Shown here piece after piece: positions 27,059 through 36,626 of a stretch of DNA of 64,000 nt. Position 1 is the first letter of the stretch. Every line of letters begins with the position of its first letter. This DNA is from an uncultured Moraxella sp. (GTDB lineage: Bacteria > Pseudomonadota > Gammaproteobacteria > Pseudomonadales > Moraxellaceae), in NCBI RefSeq assembly GCF_945873075.1, contig NZ_CAMCBS010000001.1, positions 62,001 through 126,000 on the forward strand. The letters are read 5' to 3'. The notes beneath the pieces are model-generated. The model was not told the origin of the DNA. It saw nothing but the letters and a program-made list of their open reading frames with translations, and searched no databases. Made by a program: the position numbers and the translations under genes.

Positions 27059-28028
27059 TGCTATCTTTCATGCTATCCAAAAGTACTTGCTCAATCTCAC
27101 CCTTATCCTTGATTTTTTTGATGATGTGCCACAGCGTGTCTGCTTCATCGTAACCTTTGGTAAGCATACCTAGCCACTGCTTATAGCGACCAATCAGCCC
27201 ATTTTGGTTCTCTGTCTCATCCGCCAAAAACTGCAACTGATATTGGCATAATGTCGCCCAGTCCACCCCATCCAAGCCTGCGATGGTAGCAATCAAATCA
27301 GGACGAGTGACCGCCCCACGACCGAGCATCAGATGCGGGGTATCAGCTTCAGCCATACAGCGTTTGGCGTCATCCGCTGTCCAAATCTCACCATTGGCAA
27401 TCACAGGCATCCCAAGCGTGGTAAAGGGGGCGACTTTGTCCCAATAGGCAGGGGGCTTGTAGCCATCGACTTTGGTGCGAGCATGGACGGTCAGCCAGCT
27501 GGCATTGGCAGATTTGATGGCTTGCCCGATGTCAGTCATCAGGCTCGTGTCCGTGTAGCCCAGACGGATTTTGGCAGAGACAGGGATGTCACTTGGCACA
27601 GCACCGCGCACAGCCCTGATGATGTGGTACAGTACTTCGGGCTCTTCTAGCAGCACCGAGCCGCCTTTGTGGTTATTGACCGTCTTGGCAGGACAGCCAA
27701 AGTTTAGGTCAATTGCCGCCGCCCCAAGAGCGATTGCTGTCACGGCACTCTCTGCCATCGTCTCGGGGTTGTTGCCCAGTAGCTGAATATGCACAGGCGT
27801 ACCGCTGGCTGTCCGACCGCCGTGATGTAATTCTGGGACAAATTTATAAAAGACATGCGCAGGCAAAGGATAATGCGTGACACGGATAAACTCACTCACC
27901 GCCCAGTCATAGGGTGCGCCAAGTGTGCACGCAATATCGGTCAAAATCCGTCGCATCAGCGGGTCAGTCAGACCTTCCATCGGGGCAAGTAGGCGGACAG
28001 GGTGAGGGAAGAAATGGTTAAAAGTCAT
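27039..28028 (-). CDS. dusC: tRNA-dihydrouridine synthase, DusC type
   Basis: FMN enzyme that reduces a uridine in the tRNA D-loop (DusC acts on U16). The 329 residues have the TIM-barrel motifs LLAPMEGLTDPLMR, VHIQLLGNNPETMAESA and the catalytic-cysteine loop AIDLNFGCPAKTVNNHKGGSVLL, followed by SAKIRLGY, LTVHARTK, VIANGEI and HLMLGRGAV. The APMEGLTD opening and the CPAKTVNNHKGG loop are those of DusC rather than DusA or DusB. The last codons lie inside a terminator hairpin shared with the convergent neighbour. Confidence 0.88.
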   Translation of the reverse strand: MTFNHFFPHPVRLLAPMEGLTDPLMRRILTDIACTLGAPYDWAVSEFIRVTHYPLPAHVFYKFVPELHHGGRTASGTPVHIQLLGNNPETMAESAVTAIALGAAAIDLNFGCPAKTVNNHKGGSVLLEEPEVLYHIIRAVRGAVPSDIPVSAKIRLGYTDTSLMTDIGQAIKSANASWLTVHARTKVDGYKPPAYWDKVAPFTTLGMPVIANGEIWTADDAKRCMAEADTPHLMLGRGAVTRPDLIATIAGLDGVDWATLCQYQLQFLADETENQNGLIGRYKQWLGMLTKGYDEADTLWHIIKKIKDKGEIEQVLLDSMKDSIKKANL

Positions 28029-28091
28029 AAAGTTAGGATAAATACTGTTAAAATATTTGAAATGGGGCTAAATACCATCATTGATGGCAGC

Positions 28092-29591
28092 TTAGCCATA
28101 AATCACTTTTTTGTGCACCAAGCCATGTAGCAAATCGCCAATATGATGTACATCAAGCAGACTTTTGCCACGAGTGCAGGCGACATACAGCAGGCGTAGC
28201 TCTTCGGGCGTAATTTTGACCGATAGCGTATTGACATCGTACAAAAAATCATCGCTGATTTGCACCCGACCCCACTCAAGCCCCTTTGCCTTGTGCGCTG
28301 TGGAGACGACATAGTCGGCATGGCTTTGGGTAGATAGGCTATTGATGGCTTTGGTGATGGTGCTTGTGCCGTGCTCTTCGATGAGCTTGACCCAAGTTTT
28401 TAGGTCACGACCTTCACCAGTTTCGCTAAATTCTTGGACTTCGCCCCAGTGGTTGAAGTAAGCAAGCTCGGGGATACCATAGGCGGATTTGCCATTTTTT
28501 AGGCTGTCCGCCCCTTGACAAAAGCGCAAAATCCGCTGACTGTCCGCTTGTAGCGCCACCTTATGCCCAAGCTTGAGCCCATCAAGCAGATGGCTCATGG
28601 CGGTGGCATTGGTGCGACAAAGAATGGCGTCTTTTGCGCCGTGTACTAGGCTTTTGGCAAGTGTGGATGGCTGATTGGGATTGCCTTTGAGCGGGATGTC
28701 TTCTTGTAAGGCGGTCAAAAACACATTGGCAACATCAGCAATCGCCTCCCCAAAACGAAACGACTGCGTCAATAGCGTCTGCGGATAGGGCAGGCGTTTC
28801 ATGGCATTGAGCGCGCCACGCCATTCATAAATCTGCTGATGCGCATCGCCGACATAGATGGTCTGCTTGTCTTGGCGGATGAGTGCGCCCATCATCAAGG
28901 GGTCAGCGTCTTGGGCTTCGTCAAACAAGATAAAATCGGCAGGGATAACAGGATTGGACAGCGTCCATAATTTTAGATAAATATCATGGCTGATGCCCGC
29001 TTGATGGCGTGGGTCAATCGACTGTAGCCAGCGGCGCTCAAAGGCAGGATAAAGCGTCTGCTGTAGCTGACTGGCATCAGCTTCGCTCATCCACGATGGC
29101 GCAGTGATGTGGCGTGGCGCAGGATAGGCAGATGATGTCTTACAAAAGGTGGTAATCGACTCGCTGATGATATTGGCAAGCTTGGCAGGCGTGAGCGTGA
29201 CGGGCTTTTTGATGCCATCAATCATCCGCTCAGTGCTGATGGCAGTCAAGTCAAGCTCAGCTGCTAGTCGTGACGGTGTCAGGCGGGGCAGGCTAATCTT
29301 GGCGGTGATGTCACGATTGACATGACGATAAGCGAGTGAATGAAAGGTCTGACAGCGGACATTGGGCGGAAATTTGCCCTGTGCTTCGGCGGCGATGGCT
29401 TTGTTGAATGCCAAATACAGTCCACGACCTCGCAGATTTTCGCTGATGAGCTTCAGCGTCGTTGTCTTACCTGCGCCTGCATAAGCGACAATCTTAAACG
29501 ACTGCCCCGTCAATGCCATGTCCAAAGACGCCAACTGCTCATCAGTCGGCGTGGGGGTGGTGGATGGCATGGGTGAAAATTGACGATGCAT
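28092..29591 (-). CDS. UvrD/Rep-like superfamily 1 DNA helicase (compact)
   Basis: A 499-residue SF1A helicase. Motif I is AGAGKT at 38-43, then LYLAFNKAIAAEA (Ia), FILFDEAQDADPLM (II), YVGDAHQQIYEWRGA (III), TLLTQSFRFG (IV), VVSTAHKAKGLEWGRVQISDDF (V) and LRLLYVACTRGK (VI). It is much shorter than UvrD or Rep (about 700 residues), resembling the Fbh1-like branch. There is no nuclease domain of its own, but the next gene upstream on the same strand encodes a PD-(D/E)xK protein. Two starts are possible (29591, 29570); neither has a good ribosome site. Confidence 0.88.
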   Translation of the reverse strand: MHRQFSPMPSTTPTPTDEQLASLDMALTGQSFKIVAYAGAGKTTTLKLISENLRGRGLYLAFNKAIAAEAQGKFPPNVRCQTFHSLAYRHVNRDITAKISLPRLTPSRLAAELDLTAISTERMIDGIKKPVTLTPAKLANIISESITTFCKTSSAYPAPRHITAPSWMSEADASQLQQTLYPAFERRWLQSIDPRHQAGISHDIYLKLWTLSNPVIPADFILFDEAQDADPLMMGALIRQDKQTIYVGDAHQQIYEWRGALNAMKRLPYPQTLLTQSFRFGEAIADVANVFLTALQEDIPLKGNPNQPSTLAKSLVHGAKDAILCRTNATAMSHLLDGLKLGHKVALQADSQRILRFCQGADSLKNGKSAYGIPELAYFNHWGEVQEFSETGEGRDLKTWVKLIEEHGTSTITKAINSLSTQSHADYVVSTAHKAKGLEWGRVQISDDFLYDVNTLSVKITPEELRLLYVACTRGKSLLDVHHIGDLLHGLVHKKVIYG

Positions 29592-29694
29592 GGCAAATCA
29601 AAACAATCAAATCACGCCATTATAGCATAAAAAGCAGTGCCATTTGACAAAATCAAATCGCAACGCCAAGCAAGAAGTGTGAATCAATGCTTTG

Positions 29695-30789
29695 CTAATT
29701 GATGTTGGCTAGATGTTTTTTGAACACATCATAAAACTTTTGCACATTACCAACAAAAAAGTTAATGGCAGCATCCCAAGTTTGTTGATCAAAGGTGCCC
29801 ACATCGCTAAGCTCAGCTTTGATGCGACAAGCTTTTTTATCATCCAATGATTCCCAAATCAGCTCATAGCCAAGCTCTTGTTGGATCATGTCTTGAGATT
29901 TTAGCAGTTCATTGAATATTCTTGTGTTTTCTTCCGGACTGTTTTTGGAGATATACAGCTCAATTCTGCCTGTATTTCTAGTCATCACAAAATTCACACT
30001 CAGCCCTGTGATGCCGATACCTGTGCCAATGTTATTGAACTTTGATGGCGCGGCATTGGCGAATAGTGCGATGCCTGCTTGCTTACATCGATCAATCACC
30101 GTTTGCCAAAAATCCAATAACAATCGATCTCGCTCTTTGAACATATTTTGTTCTTCACGATTTTTTTCAGCCATCTTAATCATGAATTCTTCAGTTTCTT
30201 TGATGGGAATGATTTGTTCCATATCCAAAAATATTTGCTCGCCAAATTTATAAGGTGTTGCCTTAAAACATTGGATTGGCATTTCGTGCTTGGTCATTAG
30301 CCATAGTACTGTGGAAGTCACTTCTTTGCGATAGTGATTGGCGACAAAGATGATGCGCTGATTTTGATTAAATCGTACTTCGTCCAGATCGCTTGCTCGT
30401 AGAAATTTTAAAATCTCATGCTCGGCATTGTGTTCGCTGTGATGACCCAAATAGCTTTGATAAATATCAATAATTTGCGATTTGGTCAAAGTGGCACAAT
30501 ACGATGCGTATTTTAGAGCTTGCCAAGTGACATTGCGCCCAGAGTCATCCAGTTTATTTTCGATGATGACAAGATCACCTTGCTTGTCCAATGCCAACAA
30601 ATCCAAGCGTTCTCTGGTGTCGTCAAAGCCATCAAACTCTTTTTGGATAATCAGCAGTTCTTCACCGAGTGCCGCAGGATTTTTTGCAATCCATTCTTGC
30701 AAGTGGTTGCGCTCACTAAAGCCAAGTTCTGAAAAACTGGTTGGCTGAATCTTTTCGATGCTATTATCGACTTGATTGATGCTAAACAT
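29695..30789 (-). CDS. PD-(D/E)xK nuclease-like protein with DUF4268 C-terminus
   Basis: A 364-residue protein. Residues about 25-110 show the PD-(D/E)xK core RERLDLLALDKQGDLVIIENK, with D63, E77 and K79 as likely catalytic residues, preceded by the HLQEWIAKNPAALGEELLII segment common to NucS-like and predicted type IV restriction proteins. Residues about 215-364 match the DUF4268 family (DFWQTVIDRCKQAGI, FVMTRNTGRIELYI, ELGYELIWESLDDKKACRI). DUF4268 proteins often lie near defence genes. It shares strand with the helicase 103 bases downstream. The substrate is unknown. Confidence 0.75.
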   Translation of the reverse strand: MFSINQVDNSIEKIQPTSFSELGFSERNHLQEWIAKNPAALGEELLIIQKEFDGFDDTRERLDLLALDKQGDLVIIENKLDDSGRNVTWQALKYASYCATLTKSQIIDIYQSYLGHHSEHNAEHEILKFLRASDLDEVRFNQNQRIIFVANHYRKEVTSTVLWLMTKHEMPIQCFKATPYKFGEQIFLDMEQIIPIKETEEFMIKMAEKNREEQNMFKERDRLLLDFWQTVIDRCKQAGIALFANAAPSKFNNIGTGIGITGLSVNFVMTRNTGRIELYISKNSPEENTRIFNELLKSQDMIQQELGYELIWESLDDKKACRIKAELSDVGTFDQQTWDAAINFFVGNVQKFYDVFKKHLANIN

Positions 30790-30960
30790 AATGATCCTGA
30801 TAACTGTTGAAGGAGATTGAACAATCGTATTATTTTAACTTGAATCTGATTGGATTTTCAAGGCATTTGATTTGGGCTGACTTTTTACACTTTAGTCATA
30901 CGAACCAATGTATCTTTGTGATAAAATATGGTTGAAATCTCAGATTTTTATTAAGGAAAT

Positions 30961-32388
30961 ATGATGAATCACTTTGAAAAAATCACCATCGACTGCTTTA
31001 AGGCCTATGATGTGCGTGGCGAGCTTGGTGTCAATCTCGACGAGTCCATCGCGTATCGCATTGGCCGTGCTTTTGCACAGATTTTGGCAAAGAACACCAC
31101 CCACGACAAGCCTGCCATCGTCATCGGTGCAGACATTCGCCCATCAAGCTTCGCCCTAAAAGCCGCCGCCATCGATGGCATCACTGATGCTGGCGTCGAT
31201 GTCATTGACCTTGGCATGACAGGCACCGAAGAAGTGTATTTTGCCACCAGTTTCTATGATGCCATCGGTGGTATCGAAGTGACCGCAAGCCATAACCCAA
31301 TTAATTATAATGGCTTAAAAATGGTGCGTGAAAATTCTCGCCCAATCAGTGCTGATACAGGGCTTGGCGATGTGCGTGCTTTGGCAGAAAGCGGTGAATT
31401 TATCAATGCCCCAAAAGGGCAAGTGATTGAAAAATCAGACAAAACTGCCTACATCGATAAGCTGATGAGCTTTGTTGATACCACCAAATTCACCGCCAAA
31501 AAAATCATCGTCAATAGCGGTAACGGCTCAGCAGGCCCTGTGGTCGATGCCATCGAAGCACGCCTAAAGTCAGCAGGCGCACCGATTGAGCTAATCAAAG
31601 TACATCACACGCCCGATGGCAGTTTCCCAAATGGTATCCCAAACCCAATGATTATCGCCAACCAAGCATCGACCCGTGATGCCGTGCTTGCGCACAAGGC
31701 GGATTTTGGTGTGGCGTTCGATGGCGATTTTGACCGTTGTTTCTTGTTTGATGCCAATGGCAGATTTATCGATGGCAGTTATATTGTTGGGATGCTGGCA
31801 GCGGCATTTTTGCAAAAATACCCAAACCAAACCATCGTCTATGACCCACGCGTGATTTATAACACCGCAAATGTCATCGAGCAGATGGCGGGCACACCTG
31901 CGCTGAGCAAATCTGGACATTCGTTCATCAAGCAAGTGATGCGTGAAACGGGCGCTATCTATGGTGGCGAGATGTCGGCGCACCATTATTTCAAAGAATT
32001 TTTCTACTGCGACAGCGGTATGGTGCCGTGGCTACTCTTGATTGAGCTATTGTCCGTGACGGGCAAATCCTTAGCGGAGCTTGTCGATGACTATATCACA
32101 GCTTTTCCAAGCTCAGGCGAGCTTAATTTCAAGCTTGGACAAACGGATGCCGCCGCCATCAGCCAAGGGCTAGAAGACAAATACAGCGCACACAGCCCAA
32201 GCAAAAATACGCTGGATGGCTTAAGTCTGGATTTTGGCAATTGGCGATTTAACCTGCGCTCAAGCAATACCGAGCCACTGATTCGCCTAAATATCGAAAC
32301 TCGTGGCGATGCAGGCTTACTTGATGAAAAAGTGCGTGAAATCATGGAATTTTTGAGCGAGCATGGTGCGGTGCGTGCTGATCACTAA
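30961..32388 (+). CDS. Phosphomannomutase/phosphoglucomutase (AlgC/CpsG family)
   Basis: Interconverts hexose 1- and 6-phosphates for sugar-nucleotide and lipooligosaccharide synthesis. The 475 residues have the four alpha-D-phosphohexomutase signatures: KAYDVRGELGVN, the phospho-serine loop EVTASHNPINYNGLK (S110), the metal loop GVAFDGDFDRC, the sugar loop GGEMSAHHYF and the phosphate loop RSSNTEPLIRLNIE. GGEMSAHH fits the PMM/PGM group. AAGGAA precedes tandem ATGs at 30961 and 30964. Monocistronic with its own terminator. Confidence 0.93.
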   Translation: MMNHFEKITIDCFKAYDVRGELGVNLDESIAYRIGRAFAQILAKNTTHDKPAIVIGADIRPSSFALKAAAIDGITDAGVDVIDLGMTGTEEVYFATSFYDAIGGIEVTASHNPINYNGLKMVRENSRPISADTGLGDVRALAESGEFINAPKGQVIEKSDKTAYIDKLMSFVDTTKFTAKKIIVNSGNGSAGPVVDAIEARLKSAGAPIELIKVHHTPDGSFPNGIPNPMIIANQASTRDAVLAHKADFGVAFDGDFDRCFLFDANGRFIDGSYIVGMLAAAFLQKYPNQTIVYDPRVIYNTANVIEQMAGTPALSKSGHSFIKQVMRETGAIYGGEMSAHHYFKEFFYCDSGMVPWLLLIELLSVTGKSLAELVDDYITAFPSSGELNFKLGQTDAAAISQGLEDKYSAHSPSKNTLDGLSLDFGNWRFNLRSSNTEPLIRLNIETRGDAGLLDEKVREIMEFLSEHGAVRADH

Positions 32389-32408
32389 TTCGCTCAATGA
32401 CTAATACG

Positions 32409-32437
32409 ATCCCGATGTATGCATCGGGATTTTTTTA
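32409..32437 (+). terminator. Intrinsic terminator of the phosphohexomutase gene
   Basis: ATCCCGATG (32409-32417) pairs with CATCGGGAT (32422-32430) around a 4-base loop, followed by seven T. Confidence 0.92.
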
Positions 32438-32543
32438 TAAAAATTCCCCAAAATTTGCAGGTATTTGACAATTTAGGCTTGATAAATCACCCCATCAGCA
32501 CCATATTTAGGCATATTTTTTGTATTTTTTATGAGTTTTGGAT

Positions 32544-33695
32544 ATGAGTAAAGATTTTTATAGTGTATTGGGCGTGGATCGTTCTGCCGACGAAAAAGAA
32601 ATCAAAAAAGCCTTTCGTAAAATTGCGATGAAATACCACCCAGATCGCAATCCAGACAATCCAGAAGCCGAAGAAAAGCTCAAAGAAGCCACCCGAGCCT
32701 ACGAAACCCTAAGCGATGCTGAAAAGCGTGCCGCCTACGACCGCATGGGCCATGATGCCTATGAGCAGGGCATGGGCGCAGGCGGATTTGGCGGTGGTGG
32801 TTTTAGCGCCGAAGACATCTTTAGCCAATTCGGTGATATTTTTGGTTCGGCATTCGGTGGCGGTGGTGGTTTTGGCGGATTTGGCGGTGGTTCAGGCCGC
32901 CGTGCCAGCCGTGGGGCGGATTTATTGTACAACATTAGCTTGACACTTGAAGAAGCGGTCAAAGGCTGCAAAAAACAAATCACCTTCTCAACATCGGTCA
33001 CCTGTAGCACCTGTCATGGCAAAGGGGCAAAATCAGACAGCGACATCGTCACCTGTAGCCATTGTCACGGTCAAGGTCAAGTGCGTATGCAACAAGGCTT
33101 TTTTGTCATGCAGCAGACCTGCCCACAGTGTCATGGCACGGGCAAACAAATCAAAAACCCTTGCCCTGACTGTCATGGCGAAGGCAAAAAAAGCGAACAG
33201 CAAACTTTGGAAGTCTCTATCCCTGCCGGTGTCGATGATGGCGACCGTGTGCGCCTAGCAGGCAAAGGCGAAGCGGGCGACAGCGGTATGCCAAATGGCG
33301 ACCTATATGTCGAAGTGCGTGTACAGCCACACAGTATCTTTACCCGTCGTGGGGCGGATTTGCACATGGATGTCCCTGTTTCGATGGTGACAGCAGCGCT
33401 TGGCGATGAAGTGGAAGTGCCGACACTCGATGGCAAAATCAAAGTCAAAATCGCCGAAGGTACACAATCAGGCAAACTACTGCGTGTGCGTGGCAAAGGC
33501 GTCACCACCGTGCGTGGGCATATGCAAGGCGATTTGATCTGCCGTATCGTGGTGCAGACACCTGTCAATCTGACCCACGAACAAAAAGAGCTGATGCGCC
33601 AGCTACAAGCCAGCCTAGGCGAAAAAAATAGCGGCGAGCAGAAAAAAGGCTTCTTTGATAAGATCAAAGACGATGTCAAAGATCTGTTCGACTGA
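32544..33695 (+). CDS. dnaJ: Co-chaperone DnaJ (Hsp40)
   Basis: Delivers unfolded clients to DnaK and stimulates its ATPase. The J domain is [20 protein letters not shown] with the HPD motif in KYHPDRNPD. Then come a Gly/Phe-rich linker ([16 protein letters not shown], with [11 protein letters not shown]), four zinc-binding CxxCxGxG repeats ([36 protein letters not shown]) and the C-terminal substrate domain. The ATG at 32544 gives 383 residues; an in-frame TTG at 32538 is less likely. It is 25 kb from dnaK, so the two are unlinked here. Confidence 0.98.
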   Translation: MSKDFYSVLGVDRSADEKEIKKAFRKIAMKYHPDRNPDNPEAEEKLKEATRAYETLSDAEKRAAYDRMGHDAYEQGMGAGGFGGGGFSAEDIFSQFGDIFGSAFGGGGGFGGFGGGSGRRASRGADLLYNISLTLEEAVKGCKKQITFSTSVTCSTCHGKGAKSDSDIVTCSHCHGQGQVRMQQGFFVMQQTCPQCHGTGKQIKNPCPDCHGEGKKSEQQTLEVSIPAGVDDGDRVRLAGKGEAGDSGMPNGDLYVEVRVQPHSIFTRRGADLHMDVPVSMVTAALGDEVEVPTLDGKIKVKIAEGTQSGKLLRVRGKGVTTVRGHMQGDLICRIVVQTPVNLTHEQKELMRQLQASLGEKNSGEQKKGFFDKIKDDVKDLFD

Positions 33696-33718
33696 TCGCA
33701 TCGCCTAAATCATTTGAC

Positions 33719-33752
33719 AAAGCCATCATATCCTGCGTATGATGGCTTTTAT
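33719..33752 (+). terminator. Intrinsic terminator of dnaJ
   Basis: AAAGCCATCATA (33719-33730) pairs with TATGATGGCTTT (33738-33749), a perfect 12-bp stem with T-rich tail. It abuts the start region of the next gene. Confidence 0.85.
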
Positions 33753-33766
33753 TTATGGGTCAATCT

Positions 33767-34951
33767 ATGAAAAATCAAACCGCACTCATCCATGATGCTC
33801 GCCATGCCCCGCAGTACATCGACAGCTTGCAGCCGCCTGTATATCGAGCATCGACGATTGTGTTCAAAGACACCGCACAGCTATTTCACCGCCACTGGAC
33901 AGATCGCTACGATTATAGCTATGGCACGCATGGCACGCCGACGACTTATACGCTTGCTGATCAGATTGCACGGCTTGACGGGGGCGACTACTGCCTGCTT
34001 GCGCCAAGCGGTCTATCGGCGATTAATTTGGTGAATAGCACCTTTTTAAAATCAGGTGATGAAGTGTGGCTGCCTGATAATGTCTATGGACCAAACGCTG
34101 AACATTTAGAATTTTTACAAAATCACTACGGCATCATTCCAAAGGTCTATAACCCATTAGATGTCAGTTCATTTGCGCCATCAGATCGCTGTCGGCTGAT
34201 TTGGCTAGAAGCAGCAGGCTCTGTGACGCTAGAATTTCCTGATTTACAAGGACTAATCAAAAAAGCCCAAGCGCATGGTATCTTGACGGCGATTGATCAT
34301 ACTTGGGGTGCATCGCTTGCCTTTAGCCCGTTTGCCATCGGTGATGAAGCCCTAGCGGTGGATATCGCCGTGCACGCCTTGACCAAATACCCAAGCGGCG
34401 GCGGTGATGTGCTGATGGGTAGCGTGGTGACTAAGGATAAGGTTTTGCACACCAAACTGCTACTCACGCACGCACGACAAGGCATCAGCGTCTCAGGGGA
34501 TGACTGCGCCACCGTATATCGTAGCCTGCCTAGCATGAGTATGCGTTATGATAAGCAGTCTGCTACCTGCTTAGAATTATTAGAATTTTTAAAAAATCAT
34601 AAGCAAGTTATCCAAGTGCTACACCCTGCGATGGCAGACAATGCCAGCCATCAATTTTGGCAACAAAACTGCCCGACCGCCAAAAGTGCAGGACTGATCA
34701 GCGTCATCCTAGATAAGCGCTATTCATGGGCGGATGTCTGCCGATTTGTCGATGCGCTGCAGCTATTTAAAATCGGCTTTAGCTGGGGCGGGGCGACCAG
34801 CCTTGTGATGCTCTATAACATCAAAAAAATGCGCAAGCTTGCCAATAACCATCTTGCCGATGGCTATCTGGTGCGCTTTTGTATCGGGCTTGAAGATGCC
34901 AGTGATTTGATGGCGGATATTGAGCAGGCGCTCGCCGTTTTGTCAGACTAA
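33767..34951 (+). CDS. metC: PLP-dependent cystathionine beta-lyase-type enzyme (Cys/Met metabolism)
   Basis: Fold-type I PLP enzyme of the Cys/Met metabolism family. It has RYDYSYGTHGTPTTYTLADQIARLDGG at the substrate end, LAPSGLSAINLVNSTFLKSGDEV, TAIDHTWGASLAF and the PLP lysine in HALTKYPSGGGDVLMGSVV (K207). The YGTHGTPTT and KYPSGGGDV sequences are those of the proteobacterial cystathionine beta-lyase (MetC) group, which cleaves cystathionine to homocysteine. The start is uncertain: ATG at 33755 adds 4 residues and touches the dnaJ terminator, while 33767 has GGG upstream. No methionine-pathway neighbour. Confidence 0.82.
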   Translation: MKNQTALIHDARHAPQYIDSLQPPVYRASTIVFKDTAQLFHRHWTDRYDYSYGTHGTPTTYTLADQIARLDGGDYCLLAPSGLSAINLVNSTFLKSGDEVWLPDNVYGPNAEHLEFLQNHYGIIPKVYNPLDVSSFAPSDRCRLIWLEAAGSVTLEFPDLQGLIKKAQAHGILTAIDHTWGASLAFSPFAIGDEALAVDIAVHALTKYPSGGGDVLMGSVVTKDKVLHTKLLLTHARQGISVSGDDCATVYRSLPSMSMRYDKQSATCLELLEFLKNHKQVIQVLHPAMADNASHQFWQQNCPTAKSAGLISVILDKRYSWADVCRFVDALQLFKIGFSWGGATSLVMLYNIKKMRKLANNHLADGYLVRFCIGLEDASDLMADIEQALAVLSD

Positions 34952-34969
34952 GACTAAGTGCGACTGAAT

Positions 34970-35320
34970 TTATACCAAATTATCAGTATTATCAGCTGAG
35001 CGTGTGCGATCAAGCGCCTGTACGCATAGGCGTAGTAGCTGCCATAGCATGACTTCTTTTGCGATGATTTCGTTATACAGTGTATCTTCGCTCAGTACGC
35101 TGTATTCGCCATCGGTGGTGGTATCAAGTAAGCCTTTTGCATCAAGGGCAAGCAGCTCATGATAGTCATCACTCATATAGGCACGCTCTAGCGCTGTGAT
35201 GGTCTCTAGGGCGGCGGTTAGGTGTCGTTCAAGCGTGTCTAGCTGTGATTTTTGGTCAAGCCATTGGCGGTATAGAGATTGTAGTTGATCTAGGTGAGCT
35301 TGGGCATCTTTTGGTGTCAT
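34970..35320 (-). CDS. DUF4298 family small helical protein
   Basis: A 116-residue protein, mostly alpha-helical with a heptad-like N-terminus (LDQLQSLYRQWLDQKSQLDTLERHL). The central DDYHELLALDAKGLLDT and GEYSVLSEDTLYNEIIAK match the DUF4298 pattern (acidic segment, then the VLSEDxxY core). DUF4298 has no known function. Its start overlaps the tatC stop by 4 bases, so it is translated together with the Tat translocase genes. Confidence 0.7.
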   Translation of the reverse strand: MTPKDAQAHLDQLQSLYRQWLDQKSQLDTLERHLTAALETITALERAYMSDDYHELLALDAKGLLDTTTDGEYSVLSEDTLYNEIIAKEVMLWQLLRLCVQALDRTRSADNTDNLV

Positions 35321-36096
35321 GGCGTCTGCTCAAGCGGCGGCGTGGCATCATCGGCAGGCTTATCCTTGACCAACATCTTCGCCATAAATAAACCCAGTTC
35401 AAATAATAAACACATCGGAATGGCGAGCATCAGCATACTTGCACCATCAGGTGGTGTGACGACAGCAGCGACGGCAAAGCAGCCGACGATGATATAGCGG
35501 CGCTTGTCCGCAAGGCTCTGCACGCTCACAAGGCGCATCAGCACCAAAATCATCGTCGCCACAGGAATCTCAAACATCACACCAAATACCAAAAACAGCT
35601 TGAGTACGAAGTTTAGATAGCTGTCAATGTCAGTCATCGGCAAGACATTATCCGGTGCGAACATCACAAAGAATTTGAGCGCAGGTACGAGTACGATAAA
35701 ATAGGCAAATGCCACACCAACATAAAATAAGACAATGGCGGATAATAGCAGCGGTACGGCAGCTTTTTTTTCGTGCTTATATAAAGCTGGTGAAATAAAG
35801 CCCCAAATCTGCGCCAAAATAAACGGCACGGCGATGAATAACGCCACAAAAAAAGTCAAGCGAATCGGCGCCAAGAACCCTGATGCGACATCGGTGGCGA
35901 TCAGACTGGCTTCTTTTGGCAGTAGGGCGACTAAGGGATTGGAAATAAAATCATACAGATCACGACTAAAACCCACTAATGCCAAAAAAATCACCAACAG
36001 TGCAATAAAAATGCGAATAAAGCGAGTCCGCAGCTCAACAAAGTGCGACATCAATGGCATATCATCCAGTGCTTGATTTGGTGTGTCTTGACTCAT
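35317..36096 (-). CDS. tatC: Sec-independent protein translocase TatC
   Basis: Core receptor of the twin-arginine export pathway, recognising RR signal peptides. The 259 residues have six membrane helices, the N-terminal MSHFVELRTRFIRIFIALLV, the conserved periplasmic FLAPIRLTFFVALFIAVPFILAQIWGFISPALYKHEK, and GVAFAYFIVLVPALKFF. It overlaps tatB by 4 bases and the DUF4298 gene by 4 bases, forming a compact operon hisIE-tatA-tatB-tatC-DUF4298 on the minus strand. Confidence 0.97.
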   Translation of the reverse strand: MSQDTPNQALDDMPLMSHFVELRTRFIRIFIALLVIFLALVGFSRDLYDFISNPLVALLPKEASLIATDVASGFLAPIRLTFFVALFIAVPFILAQIWGFISPALYKHEKKAAVPLLLSAIVLFYVGVAFAYFIVLVPALKFFVMFAPDNVLPMTDIDSYLNFVLKLFLVFGVMFEIPVATMILVLMRLVSVQSLADKRRYIIVGCFAVAAVVTPPDGASMLMLAIPMCLLFELGLFMAKMLVKDKPADDATPPLEQTP

Positions 36097-36608
36097 GATT
36101 TCACCTGATTGAGCAGTGGATCGGCAGTGTAGTTGGGCATTAGTGGTGCAGCAGGCAGACGACGAGCACGATCATAATCACCTAGGACGAACCAGCGGTT
36201 CGCTAGGGGCTGTGTCGATGGTATCGATGGTGCGGTGTCCGATGTACTGCTTTGATTGGTTGTATTGTCTGATATGTCAGGTAGTGTTTGCCAAGCATCC
36301 AAGGCTTGATGTTTGGCTTGGGCGAACTGACTTTCACGACGACCAAGCGACTGCTGCAAGGCATTCATCTGTGCTTGCATTTGCGCTTCGGATTCACGAA
36401 TCTTGGCAAGCTCTTTTTTGAGCTCTTCTTGGGTTTCTAAAATCTGAAGCTCGTTTTGGATTTCTGATTGCAGGCGATTCCCTGCACGGCGAATCGTGCC
36501 GTACCAACGCCCAGCTGTACGAGCGGCGACGATGAGCTTTTCGGGCCCAAGCACGATAAGTGCGATGATACCGAACAGCGTCAGTTCAAATAAACCGATA
36601 TTAAGCAT
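36093..36608 (-). CDS. tatB: Sec-independent protein translocase TatB
   Basis: Forms the TatBC substrate receptor. One N-terminal membrane helix with the TatB signature (MLNIGLFELTLFGIIALIVLGPEKL), an amphipathic helix (RTAGRWYGTIRRAGNRLQSE), a coiled-coil (QILETQEELKKELAKIRESE) and a polar tail ending in an RRLPAAPLMPNYTADP segment. At 171 residues it is typical. Stop and start overlap with tatC. Confidence 0.95.
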   Translation of the reverse strand: MLNIGLFELTLFGIIALIVLGPEKLIVAARTAGRWYGTIRRAGNRLQSEIQNELQILETQEELKKELAKIRESEAQMQAQMNALQQSLGRRESQFAQAKHQALDAWQTLPDISDNTTNQSSTSDTAPSIPSTQPLANRWFVLGDYDRARRLPAAPLMPNYTADPLLNQVKS

Positions 36609-36626
36609 GGATGTCGATTGCGGCTA

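Noticed and set aside
33755-33767. Frame-extended start of the cystathionine-lyase-type gene as evidence of a leader peptide
   Set aside because: Only four extra residues directly after the dnaJ terminator; an ordinary start ambiguity.
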